From the NCBI RefSeq assembly GCF_009569385.1, contig NZ_WBOF01000002.1, positions 682,001 through 746,000 of the forward strand: a stretch of 64,000 bases of DNA, read 5' to 3'. Below, in pieces: positions 7,517-16,774 of this stretch. The notes below the pieces were generated by a model, which saw only the letters and a list, made by a program, of their open reading frames with translations, was not told the DNA's origin and made no database searches. The stretch is from Streptomyces kaniharaensis. Its GTDB lineage: Bacteria; Actinomycetota; Actinomycetes; Streptomycetales; Streptomycetaceae. Position numbers and translations under genes: made by a program. Numbering within the stretch: the first letter of the stretch is position 1; every line of letters starts with the position of its first letter.

Positions 7517-9164
7517 GCCTCTTCACCCCGATCCGAGCGTGCAGCCGGTGCCGCAGGAGAGCGCTGCGGCGGCCGGTCCGTCCGCGCTGCCTTCAGGGCT
7601 GCGCTTCGGGCCGGTGACGGCCGCTCCGGCGGCGACTGCCACGGCGACGCCGACACTGGTCACCCGCGCCCCTGCCGCCGCCCCGTCACTGCCCAGTTCG
7701 CCCACGCCGACCGCGACGGCACCGACCGTCACCGCACCGGCCGCCGCCCGGCGACCCGCGCAGCCCGCCCCCCAGGCGCGCCGCGCCGCCCCGGTTGACC
7801 ACGTCGACCACGCCGTCGCGGCTCAGCTCAAGCGGCAGGTCGCCGACCGGCTCTCCCGAGAGCTGGAGCGCGACCCGTCGATGGACCAGGCGACCCAGAT
7901 GCAGCGCGGCCGCGCGCTGATCAACGAGGCCGTGGCCGTGTGGGCGACCGCCGCAGCGGTCGACAGCGGCCTGCCCGTGCCGCCAGAGACCGCCCGACGG
8001 ATGTCCGGCGCCGTCTACGACCTGCTGTTCCGCGCCGGCCGCCTCCAGCAGTACCTGGACGACGACCGCGTGGAGAACATCCTCGTGAACGGGTACGACC
8101 GGGTCTACATCGACTACGGCGACTCCCAGCGCGTCAAGGTGCCGCCGGTGGCGGAGAGCGAGGAGGACCTGCGGGAACTCCTGCGCGACCTCGCGCGCCG
8201 CAGCGGCTCGGGCGAGCGCACGCTCTCCACCGCCAACCCGTTCCTGGCCCTGCGCCTGGAGGACGGCTCCCGCATGCAGGTGATCAGCGAGGTCACCCCG
8301 CGCACCTACGTGACGATCCGCCGCCACCGGGTACGGGACATGGACCTGAACGGCATGGTCGGACTCGGGTCGATCGACACCACCCTCGCCGCGTTCCTGG
8401 CCGCCCTGATCCGCGCGAAGAAGAACGTCATGGTGGTCGGCACCCAGGGTGTCGGCAAGACCAGCCTGCTGCGCGCGATGGCCCGCGAGATCCCCCCGGA
8501 GGAGCGGATCGGCACGCTGGAGACCGAATTCGAGCTCTTCCTCCACGAGGACGACGGGCAGGAACGCCAGATCGTCCCGATGGAGGCCCGCGAAGGCAAC
8601 GGCGAACGCGTCAACGGCCGCGCGGCCGGCGAGATCACGGTCGGCGACCTGATCTACCCGGCGCTGCGCATGAGCCTGCGCCGCATGGTCGTCGGCGAGG
8701 TCCGCGGCGCCGAGGTCGTGCCGATGCTGCGCGTCATGACCAACGGCGAGGGCGGGTCGCTGTGCACCCTGCACGCCCGCGAGCCGCACATGACCTTCGA
8801 CCGCATCGCCGAGCTGTTCCTCGAGTACGGGCACGGCATGACCGAGAACCTGGCCTACCGCCAGTGCGCCAACGGCCTGGACTTCGTGGTGTTCGTGAAG
8901 ATGATCGACGAGACCGGCATCGGCGGGCGGCGCCACCGCTTCGTCAGCCACGTGCTGGAGGTGACGGGCATGGGCGAGAACGGCCGCCCGTCCACCAACA
9001 CGGTCTTCGGCCCGCGGCCGGAGACCGGCGAGGAGCGCGCGGTGCCGCTGATGCACCCCAGCTGCCTCGGAGACCTGATGCGCGTCGGGTTCCCCGCCGT
9101 CCTGCTGGACAACCCGGCGGGTACATGGACCCGGCCACTCGACCTGATGGTGAGGATGCCGTGA
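7503..9164 (+). CDS. tadA: TadA/CpaF-type secretion ATPase (553 aa)
   Basis: After a disordered Ala/Pro-rich N-terminus (~1-95), the protein has the full type II/IV secretion ATPase layout. DDDRVENILVNGYDRVYI is the N-terminal domain signature, VGTQGVGKTSLLRAMAR is Walker A, and MSLRRMVVGEVRGAEVVPML is the Asp/His-box and Walker B region. SLCTLHAREP is the conserved His box. The start ATG 7503 has GGAGGG upstream and lies inside the end of the TadZ-like gene. It should power pilin extrusion as a hexamer at the cytoplasmic membrane. Confidence 0.9.
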   Translation: MLSGKPLHPDPSVQPVPQESAAAAGPSALPSGLRFGPVTAAPAATATATPTLVTRAPAAAPSLPSSPTPTATAPTVTAPAAARRPAQPAPQARRAAPVDHVDHAVAAQLKRQVADRLSRELERDPSMDQATQMQRGRALINEAVAVWATAAAVDSGLPVPPETARRMSGAVYDLLFRAGRLQQYLDDDRVENILVNGYDRVYIDYGDSQRVKVPPVAESEEDLRELLRDLARRSGSGERTLSTANPFLALRLEDGSRMQVISEVTPRTYVTIRRHRVRDMDLNGMVGLGSIDTTLAAFLAALIRAKKNVMVVGTQGVGKTSLLRAMAREIPPEERIGTLETEFELFLHEDDGQERQIVPMEAREGNGERVNGRAAGEITVGDLIYPALRMSLRRMVVGEVRGAEVVPMLRVMTNGEGGSLCTLHAREPHMTFDRIAELFLEYGHGMTENLAYRQCANGLDFVVFVKMIDETGIGGRRHRFVSHVLEVTGMGENGRPSTNTVFGPRPETGEERAVPLMHPSCLGDLMRVGFPAVLLDNPAGTWTRPLDLMVRMP

Positions 9165-10111
9165 CGCGTCTTCTGTTCGGCCTGGTCGCCGGAATGCTCC
9201 TCGTCGGTGGCCTGGTGGGAGCCGTCGTCGGCATCGTCGGCACCACGGCTGCGCCAGCCCCCGGCCCGGCCTCGCGCTTCCGTGCCGCCCTGACGTCCGG
9301 CGAGCGCGACGAACGCGCCCGTGCCCGGGCTCGCGCCCGGCTGCTCGCCTCGGCGGTGGGCGGTGTGCTGCTGTGGGTCGTCACCGGCTGGTTCGTCCTC
9401 GGCCTGATCCTGGTGCTCGTGGTGGCGGGCCTGCCCTGGCTGCTCGCGTCCACGAGCAACAACAAGGCCCAGATCGAGAAGCTGGACGCGCTCGCCGAGT
9501 GGACCCGACGGCTGTCCGACGTACTGATGCTGGGCATGGGCCTGGAACAGGCGATCATCTCCAGCCGCAAGACCGCACCCGTGGTGCTGCAGGAGCCGGT
9601 GGGCGAGCTGGCGGCACGTCTGCTGTCCGGGTGGCGCCCGGCCGATGCCCTGCGGGCGTTCGCCAACACCCTCGGCGACGCGACGGCCGACAAGGTCATC
9701 TCGGCGCTCATCCTCAAGGTGAGCGACCGCGGTCCCGGTCTCGCGCAGGCCCTCAACGACCTCGCCGACACCATCCGGGAGGAGGTGCGCCAGCGCCGCG
9801 ACGTTGAGGCCTCGCGCGCCAAGCCCCGCACCACTGTGAAGTGGCTGACGTGGATGACCGTCGCCATCGTCGTCCTCGGCAGCTTCGCCACCGACTACGT
9901 GCAGCCGTACGGGACGTTCCTGGGGCAGGTTGTTCTGGCGGTCCTGCTGCTCGGTTTCGTCGGCGTGCTGAGCTGGATGCGTTCGCTGGCCTCCTACAAG
10001 CCCACCCCGCGCTTCCTCATCGCGGATCCGCGTTCCAGCGTCAAGTTCCAGCAGGCGGCGGGCCCGACCACCGGGCAGGCCGGCTCGGTCCAGGAGGTGG
10101 TCGCCCGATGA
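9161..10111 (+). CDS. tadB: TadB-like inner-membrane pilus platform protein (316 aa)
   Basis: The start is GTG 9161, overlapping the TadA stop as GTGA. Two N-terminal membrane segments (LLFGLVAGMLLVGGLVGAVV and a second near residues 65-95) precede a cytoplasmic domain with the T2SF core: ALAEWTRRLSDVLMLGMGLE, then PVGELAARLLSGWRPADAL. Two more membrane segments follow near residues 225-275. This is the GspF-like fold of Flp pilus platforms. It pairs with the adjacent TadC-like protein. Confidence 0.85.
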   Translation: MTRLLFGLVAGMLLVGGLVGAVVGIVGTTAAPAPGPASRFRAALTSGERDERARARARARLLASAVGGVLLWVVTGWFVLGLILVLVVAGLPWLLASTSNNKAQIEKLDALAEWTRRLSDVLMLGMGLEQAIISSRKTAPVVLQEPVGELAARLLSGWRPADALRAFANTLGDATADKVISALILKVSDRGPGLAQALNDLADTIREEVRQRRDVEASRAKPRTTVKWLTWMTVAIVVLGSFATDYVQPYGTFLGQVVLAVLLLGFVGVLSWMRSLASYKPTPRFLIADPRSSVKFQQAAGPTTGQAGSVQEVVAR

Positions 10112-10992
10112 TGATCAATCCGATCGCCGTGATCGGCGGCGCACTTGCGGGCGGCGGGGTGGCCCTGTTCGTCCGGGCCATTGTGCGGCCCCAGCCGCAC
10201 CTGGCCGCCACACTGGACGCTGTCAACAACCCGCGCGTCGTCGACACGACCGAACTGACCCAGGACGAGCGCGTCGGTGCCTGGCTGGAGACACACCTCC
10301 AGCAGGTCCCCGGGGTGAGCATCCCCCGGACGAACCTGGCCCTGGTCGGTCAGAGCCCGGGCCGGTTTCTGCTGACCAAGGCGGCGCTGGCTTTCATGGG
10401 CTTGCTGATCCCGTCCATGGTGTGCGCGATGTGGGCTGTCGCCGGGCTGACCATGCCGATAGCCGTGCCGGTCGTGGTGTCGCTGGTACTCGCCGCGCTG
10501 CTCTGGTTCGTGCCGGACCTGGCTCTGCGGGACCAGGCCAAGCGGGCCCGCCAGGAGTTCGCCCATGCCATTTCCGCCTACCTGGAGCTGGTGGCGCTGG
10601 AGCGGGCTGGGGACGCCGGCCCCGCCGAAGCCCTGGAGAAGGCCGCCGCGGTCGCCGATAGCTGGGCCTTCGTGCGTCTTCAGCAGGCGCTCACCCGGGC
10701 CCGGGTCGACAAGATCGCCCCCTGGGAGAGCCTCCGTCAGCTCGCCGCCGAGCTCGACCTGCCGGTCCTTGCCGACGTCGCCGACATCATGCGCCTGTCC
10801 GCGAACGACGGCGCCGCCGTCTACACCACGCTCCGCAGCCGGGCGAAGAGCCTGCGCACGGAGTTGATGGCGGGACAGACCGAGGAGGCGAACGCGGCCT
10901 CCGAGGCCATGACGGCACCGGGCGCCGTGATGGCCGTCCTGGTCATGGCACTCATCGCGTTCCCGTCCATCATCCGCATCCTGAACGGCTGA
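10108..10992 (+). CDS. tadC: TadC-like inner-membrane pilus platform protein (294 aa)
   Basis: ATG 10108 overlaps the TadB stop. The layout is an N-terminal helix (IAVIGGALAGGGVALFVRAI), two central membrane segments (residues ~90-140), a cytoplasmic T2SF domain (ARQEFAHAISAYLELVALER, then RAGDAGPAEALEKAA), and a final helix (GAVMAVLVMALIAFPSIIRI). It should form the platform with TadB on which the TadA motor acts. Confidence 0.85.
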   Translation: MMINPIAVIGGALAGGGVALFVRAIVRPQPHLAATLDAVNNPRVVDTTELTQDERVGAWLETHLQQVPGVSIPRTNLALVGQSPGRFLLTKAALAFMGLLIPSMVCAMWAVAGLTMPIAVPVVVSLVLAALLWFVPDLALRDQAKRARQEFAHAISAYLELVALERAGDAGPAEALEKAAAVADSWAFVRLQQALTRARVDKIAPWESLRQLAAELDLPVLADVADIMRLSANDGAAVYTTLRSRAKSLRTELMAGQTEEANAASEAMTAPGAVMAVLVMALIAFPSIIRILNG

Positions 10993-11034
10993 CCCGTCAT
11001 GGGACGAGCAGCACACATCAACGGGAGGAAACCC

Positions 11035-11289
11035 ATGAACAAGTTCGGCACCAAGGTGCGCGAGGTAGTAGCCGCGGACCCCGAGAACCTGCCGATGCTG
11101 GCAGTGATCGACGTCCTGTCCGCCCGGATCAAGGCGCTGCGTGAGGAGGACGCGGAGCGCGGTGACATCAGCATCACCACTGTCATCATCTGGGTGGCGG
11201 TCATCGCGGCGGCCGTGGGGATCGCGGGCGCGATCATTGCGGTGGTTGCCAAGTACCAGTCCAAGCTGAACAGCCAAGGTCCTAAGTGA
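11035..11289 (+). CDS. Small Flp-like pilin candidate (84 aa)
   Basis: ATG 11035 has a strong GGGAGGAAA ribosome site, the best in the operon, as expected for a highly made structural protein. The chain is a charged N-terminal region (~50 aa) followed by one hydrophobic helix beginning GDISITTVIIWVAVIAAAVG and a short polar tail. A Gly-Asp before the helix resembles a prepilin peptidase cleavage region. The leader is unusually long for a Flp pilin. The position between TadC and the TadE-like genes supports the call. Confidence 0.65.
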   Translation: MNKFGTKVREVVAADPENLPMLAVIDVLSARIKALREEDAERGDISITTVIIWVAVIAAAVGIAGAIIAVVAKYQSKLNSQGPK

Positions 11290-11723
11290 CGGATCGCGGC
11301 GATGCCCTCACACGCGAGGGAGCGGGCCGCCGCTGGCGGCGGCCCGCCCTCGCCGACGACCGCGGGGACGTGTCCATCGAGATGGCTATCGTCTTCCCGC
11401 TGGTCATCGTTCTCACCATGCTCGTCGTCCAGGTGGGCCTGTGGTACTACGCCCGGGAGATCGCCCTGTCCGCGGCCAGCTCGGGCGTCGCGGCCGGGCG
11501 CGGCCACCAGGACTCGCCGGACAAGGGAGCCGCGCGGGCGAGGGAGGTCCTCGCCCGGACCGCGGGCAGCTCGCTGCTGCAGGCGGACGCGAGCGTCTCC
11601 TCGACCGCGGACCGGATCACCGTCCGGGTGACCGGGCACGCGCCGAGCCTGCTGCCGTTCCTGTCGGGTCTGTCCATCGACCAGAGCGCATCCGCGCCCC
11701 GAGAGCACTGGACCGCCCGTTGA
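11286..11723 (+). CDS. TadE-like pseudopilin (145 aa)
   Basis: GTG 11286 overlaps the preceding stop. DRGDVSIEMAIVFPLVIVLT is a textbook TadE leader: a Gly-Asp cleavage region, then Glu at about +5 and a hydrophobic helix with a Pro. The C-terminal domain is a small exported region with no cysteines. It is probably processed by the peptidase encoded at 16163. Confidence 0.75.
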   Translation: MTDRGDALTREGAGRRWRRPALADDRGDVSIEMAIVFPLVIVLTMLVVQVGLWYYAREIALSAASSGVAAGRGHQDSPDKGAARAREVLARTAGSSLLQADASVSSTADRITVRVTGHAPSLLPFLSGLSIDQSASAPREHWTAR

Positions 11724-12157
11724 CGCTCCGTAAGCTCGCTCGTCGCCGGGACGAGGGCAGCGCCTCCATCGAGGCGGCGATCCTCGTCCCGGTCCTCATG
11801 CTGTTCATCGCCCTGGCGTTCATGGCCGGGCGGATCGCCCTCGCGGGTCAGGCCGTCGACTCGGCCGCCGAGGACGCCGCCCGCGACGCTTCCATCGTCC
11901 GCAACCCGAACGCGGCTGCGTCGGCCGCCGCGTCCGCTGCCCGGCAGACCCTGGCACGGCAGGGCCTGCAATGCCAGGGCGACCCGAGTGTGAGCGTCTC
12001 GGTCAGCCTCGGCCCCACAGGAACGGGTGGCACCGTCACCGCCACCGTGGTCTGCGACGTCGCGTTGAGTGACCTCGCCTTCCCCGGCGCGCCCGGCACC
12101 CACACCATCCGCAGCACGTTCACCTCCGCCATCGACCGGTTCGTGGAGCGCCGATGA
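11720..12157 (+). CDS. TadE/TadG-like pseudopilin 2 (145 aa)
   Basis: It starts at TTG 11720, overlapping the previous stop by TTGA. The leader RRRDEGSASIEAAILVPVLM has the SxEAAIxxP pattern of TadE-like proteins, followed by one membrane helix. A domain with two Cys (LQCQGD, TVVCDV) follows, probably forming an extracellular disulfide. This second member suggests a heteromeric minor-pilin complex. Confidence 0.7.
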   Translation: MTLRKLARRRDEGSASIEAAILVPVLMLFIALAFMAGRIALAGQAVDSAAEDAARDASIVRNPNAAASAAASAARQTLARQGLQCQGDPSVSVSVSLGPTGTGGTVTATVVCDVALSDLAFPGAPGTHTIRSTFTSAIDRFVERR

Positions 12158-12630
12158 CCGACCGTACGACGCCGAGCGCCCGCAGGCGCCTGACCGACCG
12201 GTTGGGGGGCGGCCGCGACGCCGGAAGCATCGGCCTGTGGTGCGCGATCCTGGTGCCCGCCCTCCTGCTGATCATCGGGCTGACCATCGACGGAGGCGGC
12301 AAGATCCGCGCCACCGAACGCGCCAACCGCATCGCCCAGGAGGCCGCCCGCTCCGGCGGCCAGCAGCTCGACGCCGGCAAGGCCATCCCTGGCAAGGCGA
12401 TCGTCGTCGACCCCGACAAGGCCGTGGCGTCCGCCATGTCCTACCTCAGCGCCAATGGCGCCACCGGTACCGCCTACGCCACGGACGGCGGCCGGAAGTT
12501 GTTCGTGCGTGTCGACGGCCCCGCCTACCGCACCAAGTTCTTCTCGCTGATGGGTGTCGGCGAACTCGCCGTCCACGGCGAGGCCACCGCCACCCTCGTC
12601 TACGGAGTGAACGGACCGGAGGCCCCCTGA
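12154..12630 (+). CDS. TadG-like pilus-associated protein, third member (158 aa)
   Basis: ATG 12154 overlaps the preceding stop. The leader GRDAGSIGLWCAILVPALLL has the cleavage-region glycine and a hydrophobic helix but lacks the Glu of true TadE. IDGGGKIRATERANRIAQEA matches the region after the helix in TadG (Tad/Flp N-terminal domain) proteins. The short length means it has no von Willebrand-type domain. Confidence 0.7.
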   Translation: MTDRTTPSARRRLTDRLGGGRDAGSIGLWCAILVPALLLIIGLTIDGGGKIRATERANRIAQEAARSGGQQLDAGKAIPGKAIVVDPDKAVASAMSYLSANGATGTAYATDGGRKLFVRVDGPAYRTKFFSLMGVGELAVHGEATATLVYGVNGPEAP

Positions 12631-15600
12631 TGTCCCGACGTCCCGCCGTCCGCCGCCGCAACCTGCTCGCCGACCTCCTGCGGATGGTCGTCTCGCTGGT
12701 CGCGCTGCTGGCCCTGCTCGTCGCCTTGCCCATCGGCCTGTACGTGACGACCCGGGCCCTGCTGCCGCTCGGCCTGGCCAGTCTCGGCTCGCCCGGTGAC
12801 CTGCTGACCAAGCAGGACACCGGCGGGATCGCGCTGCTGGCCCTGGCCGCCATCGGCTGGATCGGCTGGGCGCAGTTCGCGCTGTCCGTACTGCTGGAGA
12901 TACCGGCGCAGCTGCGCGGGCGCAAGGCGCCGAAGATCCGCGGGTTCGCGCTGAGCCAGCGGGCTGCCGCAGGCCTGGTCGGCGGAATCCTGATCCTGCT
13001 GCCCACGGCGGGGGGCGCGTTCGCCGCCACCGCCGCGCCCACGCTTCCCGTTCCGGCGCAGGCCCGGGTGGCGGCCACCGCGTCCGCCGCCGCCGGGCAG
13101 CAGGGCCAGGGGGCCGGGCAGGTTCAGAGCACGGCGGTCCAGGCCTCGTCGGATCACATCTACACGGTCAAAGACGCCAGCCCGGCCGACAGCCTGTGGA
13201 GTATCGCCGAACACCAGCTCGGCGACGGCGCGCGCTGGCACGAAATCGCCGCCCTCAACGAGGGCCGGACGATGCCCGGCGGCGCCGTGTTCCGTGCCGC
13301 AGGCGACATCCAGCCCGGCTGGCAGCTCTACCTGCCCGGAAGCGCGGCCGGGGCCGAAGGTGCTGCTGCGCAGGCCGCGGGCGCGCCGAACACCGTGACC
13401 GTGCAGGCCGGTGAAACCCTGTCGTCCATCGCCGAACGGGAGTTGGGCGACGCCGCCCGCTACCCTGAGCTCGCCCAGGCCAACGCCGGGCACACCATGC
13501 CGGACGGGCGGCAGATGAGCAACCCCGACGAGATCTTCCCGGGGTGGACCATCACCATCCCGCAGACCGCCAAGGCGGCTCCCCCCGCCGCGGCGACACC
13601 TTCCACCCCGGCCCCCGCCACGCAGACGCCTGCCGCGCAGCCGCCCCAGAGCCCGGCACCGGCGACCCCGGCGCCGGCGGAGCAAACGCCCGTCGCACAG
13701 CAACCGGCTCCGTCCGTGCCGTCGACCGCGCCGACCACGGCACCAAGCACCGCACCCTCGGCTGCACCGAGCACCGCACCGAGCACCGCGCCCTCGGCCG
13801 CACCAAGCACCGCACCGTCAACCGACCCGGTCGCCTCGCCGTCGGCCACGGCTCAGACGCCCACCACTACACCGGCCCCGGCGCAGAGCCCCGCGCAGCC
13901 GTCGGCATCCGCGGCAGCTCCCACGCAGGCAGCCTCCCCGTCCGCGACCACCTCGGCCGCGCCCTCCGCCAGCGCCACCGCTGAGGCCCCTCAGCCCGCC
14001 GGGCCGGCCACCGCTTCGCCGAAGGCGGACGCCCCCCAGGCAAGCTCGGCAGAGCTCGTGCAGAGCAGCTCCTCCGTCGACATCGCCGCCCTCGCCACCT
14101 GGGGCGGCCTGGCCGCGGCCGGCATCGTGTCCGCGCTGGGCCTGAAGCGCATGCTCCAGCAGCGCGGCCGCCGCCGGGGCGAGCGAATCCGCATGCCGCA
14201 AGCGGCCCCGGCTGCCCCCACGCAGCCCGCGCCGGTCGACCCGGTCGCGGCGGCCTCCCACCGGCTCTCGGATCTCGAACGGCGCCTGCGGGCCACTGAG
14301 GACCCCGTCGGCGCGGATCTCGTCGACCGGGCGCTGCGCACGCTGGCAGCCAGGCTCGCCGAGCAGGGCCGCCCGCTGCCCAAGGTGGCCGCGGTGCTGC
14401 TCACCCCGACCGCGCTCGACCTGGTGCTGCTGGAAGGAGCCGAGCAGCCCATCGCGCCGTTCGCCCCGACTGCGGACCCGACGCGCTGGAGGTGCCCCGC
14501 CGTGGGCGCGGACCTGCTCGACGCGGAGAGCGCTCGACACATCGTCGCCCCCTATCCGGCGCTGGCGACGCTCGGACGCGACGGCAATGACCTCGTCCTG
14601 GTGGACCTGGAGACGCTCGGGGTCCTCCTGCTCGACGTGAACGACGCGCGGCCGTTCGTCCGCGCGCTCGCCGTCGAACTCGCCTCGGCGCCCTGGCGGG
14701 ACGACCTCGGCGTCCTGCTGGCCGGTCTCGACGATGGCCTCGCCCAGCTCGACAGCGGCTACGGCCGCCTGCAGCCGGTGGGCACCCTGACCGAGGCGCT
14801 CACGGATCTGACGTCCTGGAACCAGGTCATCCGCCAGGCCCTTACCGACGCCGGCATCCCGAGCGTCCGGCACGCCCGGACCACCTCGGCCACCCCGGAT
14901 TCGTGGACCCCGCGCATCGCCGTCAGCGCCGTGCCGCTCACGACCGGCGACGTCGCCGACGCCGGCCAGCTGCACTCCGATCCCGTGTGCGGCGCCTTGA
15001 TCGCCCCGGCCGGCCGCGACGTGCTGCCGCAGGTGGTGCGACTGCCCGGGCTTGGCGGTGGCCCGCTCACCATCGGCGGTTTCACCCTCGGGCACCTGGT
15101 GCCTCAGCGGATCACGGACGAGGACTTCGACGCGCTGATGGAGCTCTTCGGCCTCACGAGCGAGCCGAGCGAGGCGCCGGCAGCGGACGAGACCGCGGTG
15201 GTGCCGACCGCCCCCGTGCTGGATATGGGGCCGGTGCTGCCGGCCACCGTCGTGGACCTTGGACCGGTACCGCCGGCTACCGTGCTGGATCTGGGACCGG
15301 TACCGCCTGCCACGGTGCTGGACCTGGGACCGGTGCTGCCGACTACTGCGGACGAGGTGGTCAGCGGGACGGCTGACGAAGCGGCCCACGAGGCCGAAGA
15401 GCCCGTCGACCTGCCCGACCTCCCTGACCCGACCGGACCCGTGATCAACGTCCTCGGCCCGGTTCACCTGACGGGCGTCGATACCAGCTCCATTCAGCCG
15501 GCCGCCAGCATGCGCCTGACCGAGGTCGCCGCGTGGATCGCGCTGCACCCCGGCCAGGCGATACAGCAGCTCACCGTCGACCTCAACCCCTCCGACCCGA

Positions 15601-16166
15601 ACGCCGTCTCGTCGGCCGGGCTCGTCTCCGCGCTGAGGCGCTGGCTCGGCAGCGCCGACGACGACACCCCGCACCTGCCCCAGGACACCGGCGCGGGCCT
15701 GCGGTTCGGCCCGCACGTCGCCTCCGACTGGGACCGGTTCCTTCAGCTCACCAGCCGGGGCACCCACCGTGCCCGGCAGCAAGCGCTCGCCCTCGTCGCC
15801 GACCGGCCGTTCGCCGATGTTCCCCTACGCCGCTACATCTGGGCGGAGGGCTACCGACAGCAGATCATTGCCGCCGTCGTCGATACGGCCGCTCAGGTGG
15901 CCGAGCACTGCCTGGAGGTACGAGACCACCGCGGGGCCCTCGCGGCGGCCGACACCGGGATCCGGGTCGAGGCCGCGGCCGAGTCGCTGTACCGCCTGGC
16001 CATGCAAGCCGCCCATCTCGCGGGCGACCGCGAGAGCGTCGAGCGGTACGCGGACCGGCTCGAAGCCGTCCTCGAGCAGCTCGGCGCCCAGATGGAACCC
16101 GCCACCTCCGAGCTGCTGCATGGTCTGTTGACCGCGGACCCGCGCCTGGCCGGGTGGCCTTCATGA
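12630..16166 (+). CDS. LysM and BTAD-domain membrane protein of the pilus operon (1178 aa)
   Basis: Three membrane segments lie in the first ~130 residues. Two LysM-like repeats follow (residues ~175-225 and ~252-300, with SLWSIAEHQLGDGARWHEIA and TLSSIAERELGDAARYPELA). A Thr/Pro/Ala/Ser-rich tract (~310-475) leads to another membrane helix near 485-505. The rest is cytoplasmic-type sequence ending in a BTAD-like helical domain (~940-1165, with AQVAEHCLEVRDHRGALAAA). The tract has tandem APSTAPS units, and residues ~865-905 repeat VLDLGPVPPAT. ATG 12630 overlaps the previous stop. It may anchor the pilus machine to peptidoglycan and sense or scaffold inside; that is inference. Confidence 0.8.
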   Translation: MSRRPAVRRRNLLADLLRMVVSLVALLALLVALPIGLYVTTRALLPLGLASLGSPGDLLTKQDTGGIALLALAAIGWIGWAQFALSVLLEIPAQLRGRKAPKIRGFALSQRAAAGLVGGILILLPTAGGAFAATAAPTLPVPAQARVAATASAAAGQQGQGAGQVQSTAVQASSDHIYTVKDASPADSLWSIAEHQLGDGARWHEIAALNEGRTMPGGAVFRAAGDIQPGWQLYLPGSAAGAEGAAAQAAGAPNTVTVQAGETLSSIAERELGDAARYPELAQANAGHTMPDGRQMSNPDEIFPGWTITIPQTAKAAPPAAATPSTPAPATQTPAAQPPQSPAPATPAPAEQTPVAQQPAPSVPSTAPTTAPSTAPSAAPSTAPSTAPSAAPSTAPSTDPVASPSATAQTPTTTPAPAQSPAQPSASAAAPTQAASPSATTSAAPSASATAEAPQPAGPATASPKADAPQASSAELVQSSSSVDIAALATWGGLAAAGIVSALGLKRMLQQRGRRRGERIRMPQAAPAAPTQPAPVDPVAAASHRLSDLERRLRATEDPVGADLVDRALRTLAARLAEQGRPLPKVAAVLLTPTALDLVLLEGAEQPIAPFAPTADPTRWRCPAVGADLLDAESARHIVAPYPALATLGRDGNDLVLVDLETLGVLLLDVNDARPFVRALAVELASAPWRDDLGVLLAGLDDGLAQLDSGYGRLQPVGTLTEALTDLTSWNQVIRQALTDAGIPSVRHARTTSATPDSWTPRIAVSAVPLTTGDVADAGQLHSDPVCGALIAPAGRDVLPQVVRLPGLGGGPLTIGGFTLGHLVPQRITDEDFDALMELFGLTSEPSEAPAADETAVVPTAPVLDMGPVLPATVVDLGPVPPATVLDLGPVPPATVLDLGPVLPTTADEVVSGTADEAAHEAEEPVDLPDLPDPTGPVINVLGPVHLTGVDTSSIQPAASMRLTEVAAWIALHPGQAIQQLTVDLNPSDPNAVSSAGLVSALRRWLGSADDDTPHLPQDTGAGLRFGPHVASDWDRFLQLTSRGTHRARQQALALVADRPFADVPLRRYIWAEGYRQQIIAAVVDTAAQVAEHCLEVRDHRGALAAADTGIRVEAAAESLYRLAMQAAHLAGDRESVERYADRLEAVLEQLGAQMEPATSELLHGLLTADPRLAGWPS

Positions 16167-16774
16167 CCGCACCCGCTGACGCCCCTGCCGACGCCCCGGA
16201 GCCGGCCAGGGGCCGGCTGCGGCTCGACGGCGACAGCATGGCGGTCCTGCGCAGGCATGCCGTCGCGGTCGGCGCCGCGGCGGTGGCCGCAGGGGCGGCG
16301 CTTGCCTGGCGCTTCGGCGCCTCGCCGCTTCTGCCGGCCTACCTGGTGTTCGTCGCTCTCGGCTGCGCCCTGAGCGTCATCGACCTCGCGCTGCACCGGC
16401 TGCCGGACGCTCTCACGCTGCCCGCTTATCCGCTATTCGCGCTGCTGCTGGCCTACCCGTCCGTGCAGGACCCCGGTGTGGCGCTAAGGGCGCTCCTCGC
16501 CGCCGTGGCGGCGCTCGTCTTCTACTTGGCCGCCGCGCTACTGCCGGACGGCCCGGGGCTGGGCGACGTGAAGGCCGCCGGCCCTATTGGTGCGCTGCTC
16601 GGCTGGACCGGCTGGTACGCCGTCGTTGCCGGCACGTTCCTCGCGTTCGTCCTCACGGCACTCGCCGGTACCGTCCAGATCCTCGCCCGCCGGGCGCCCG
16701 GCCGCACCCGGCTCCCCTTCGGCCCGTCCCTGTACGGCGGGGCTGTCCTGGCGCTGCTGCTGTTCGGCCGCTAG
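16163..16774 (+). CDS. Type IV prepilin peptidase, A24 family (203 aa)
   Basis: Several membrane helices frame the two catalytic Asp regions: VIDLALHRLPDALTLPAYP, and GPGLGDVKAAGPIGALLG with the GxGDxK motif. There is no N-terminal methylase domain, as usual for actinobacterial TadV-type enzymes. It should cleave leaders of the pilin and TadE-like proteins upstream. The IS630 element begins exactly at the end of this gene. The stop TAG uses the TA target plus the first G of the element, so the protein is intact. Confidence 0.85.
   Translation: MTAPADAPADAPEPARGRLRLDGDSMAVLRRHAVAVGAAAVAAGAALAWRFGASPLLPAYLVFVALGCALSVIDLALHRLPDALTLPAYPLFALLLAYPSVQDPGVALRALLAAVAALVFYLAAALLPDGPGLGDVKAAGPIGALLGWTGWYAVVAGTFLAFVLTALAGTVQILARRAPGRTRLPFGPSLYGGAVLALLLFGR

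Noticed and set aside
7686..9056. Long open reading frame on the minus strand opposite TadA
   Set aside because: It is a high-GC shadow of the TadA gene; its translation is low complexity and has no motif, while the plus strand has a complete ATPase.
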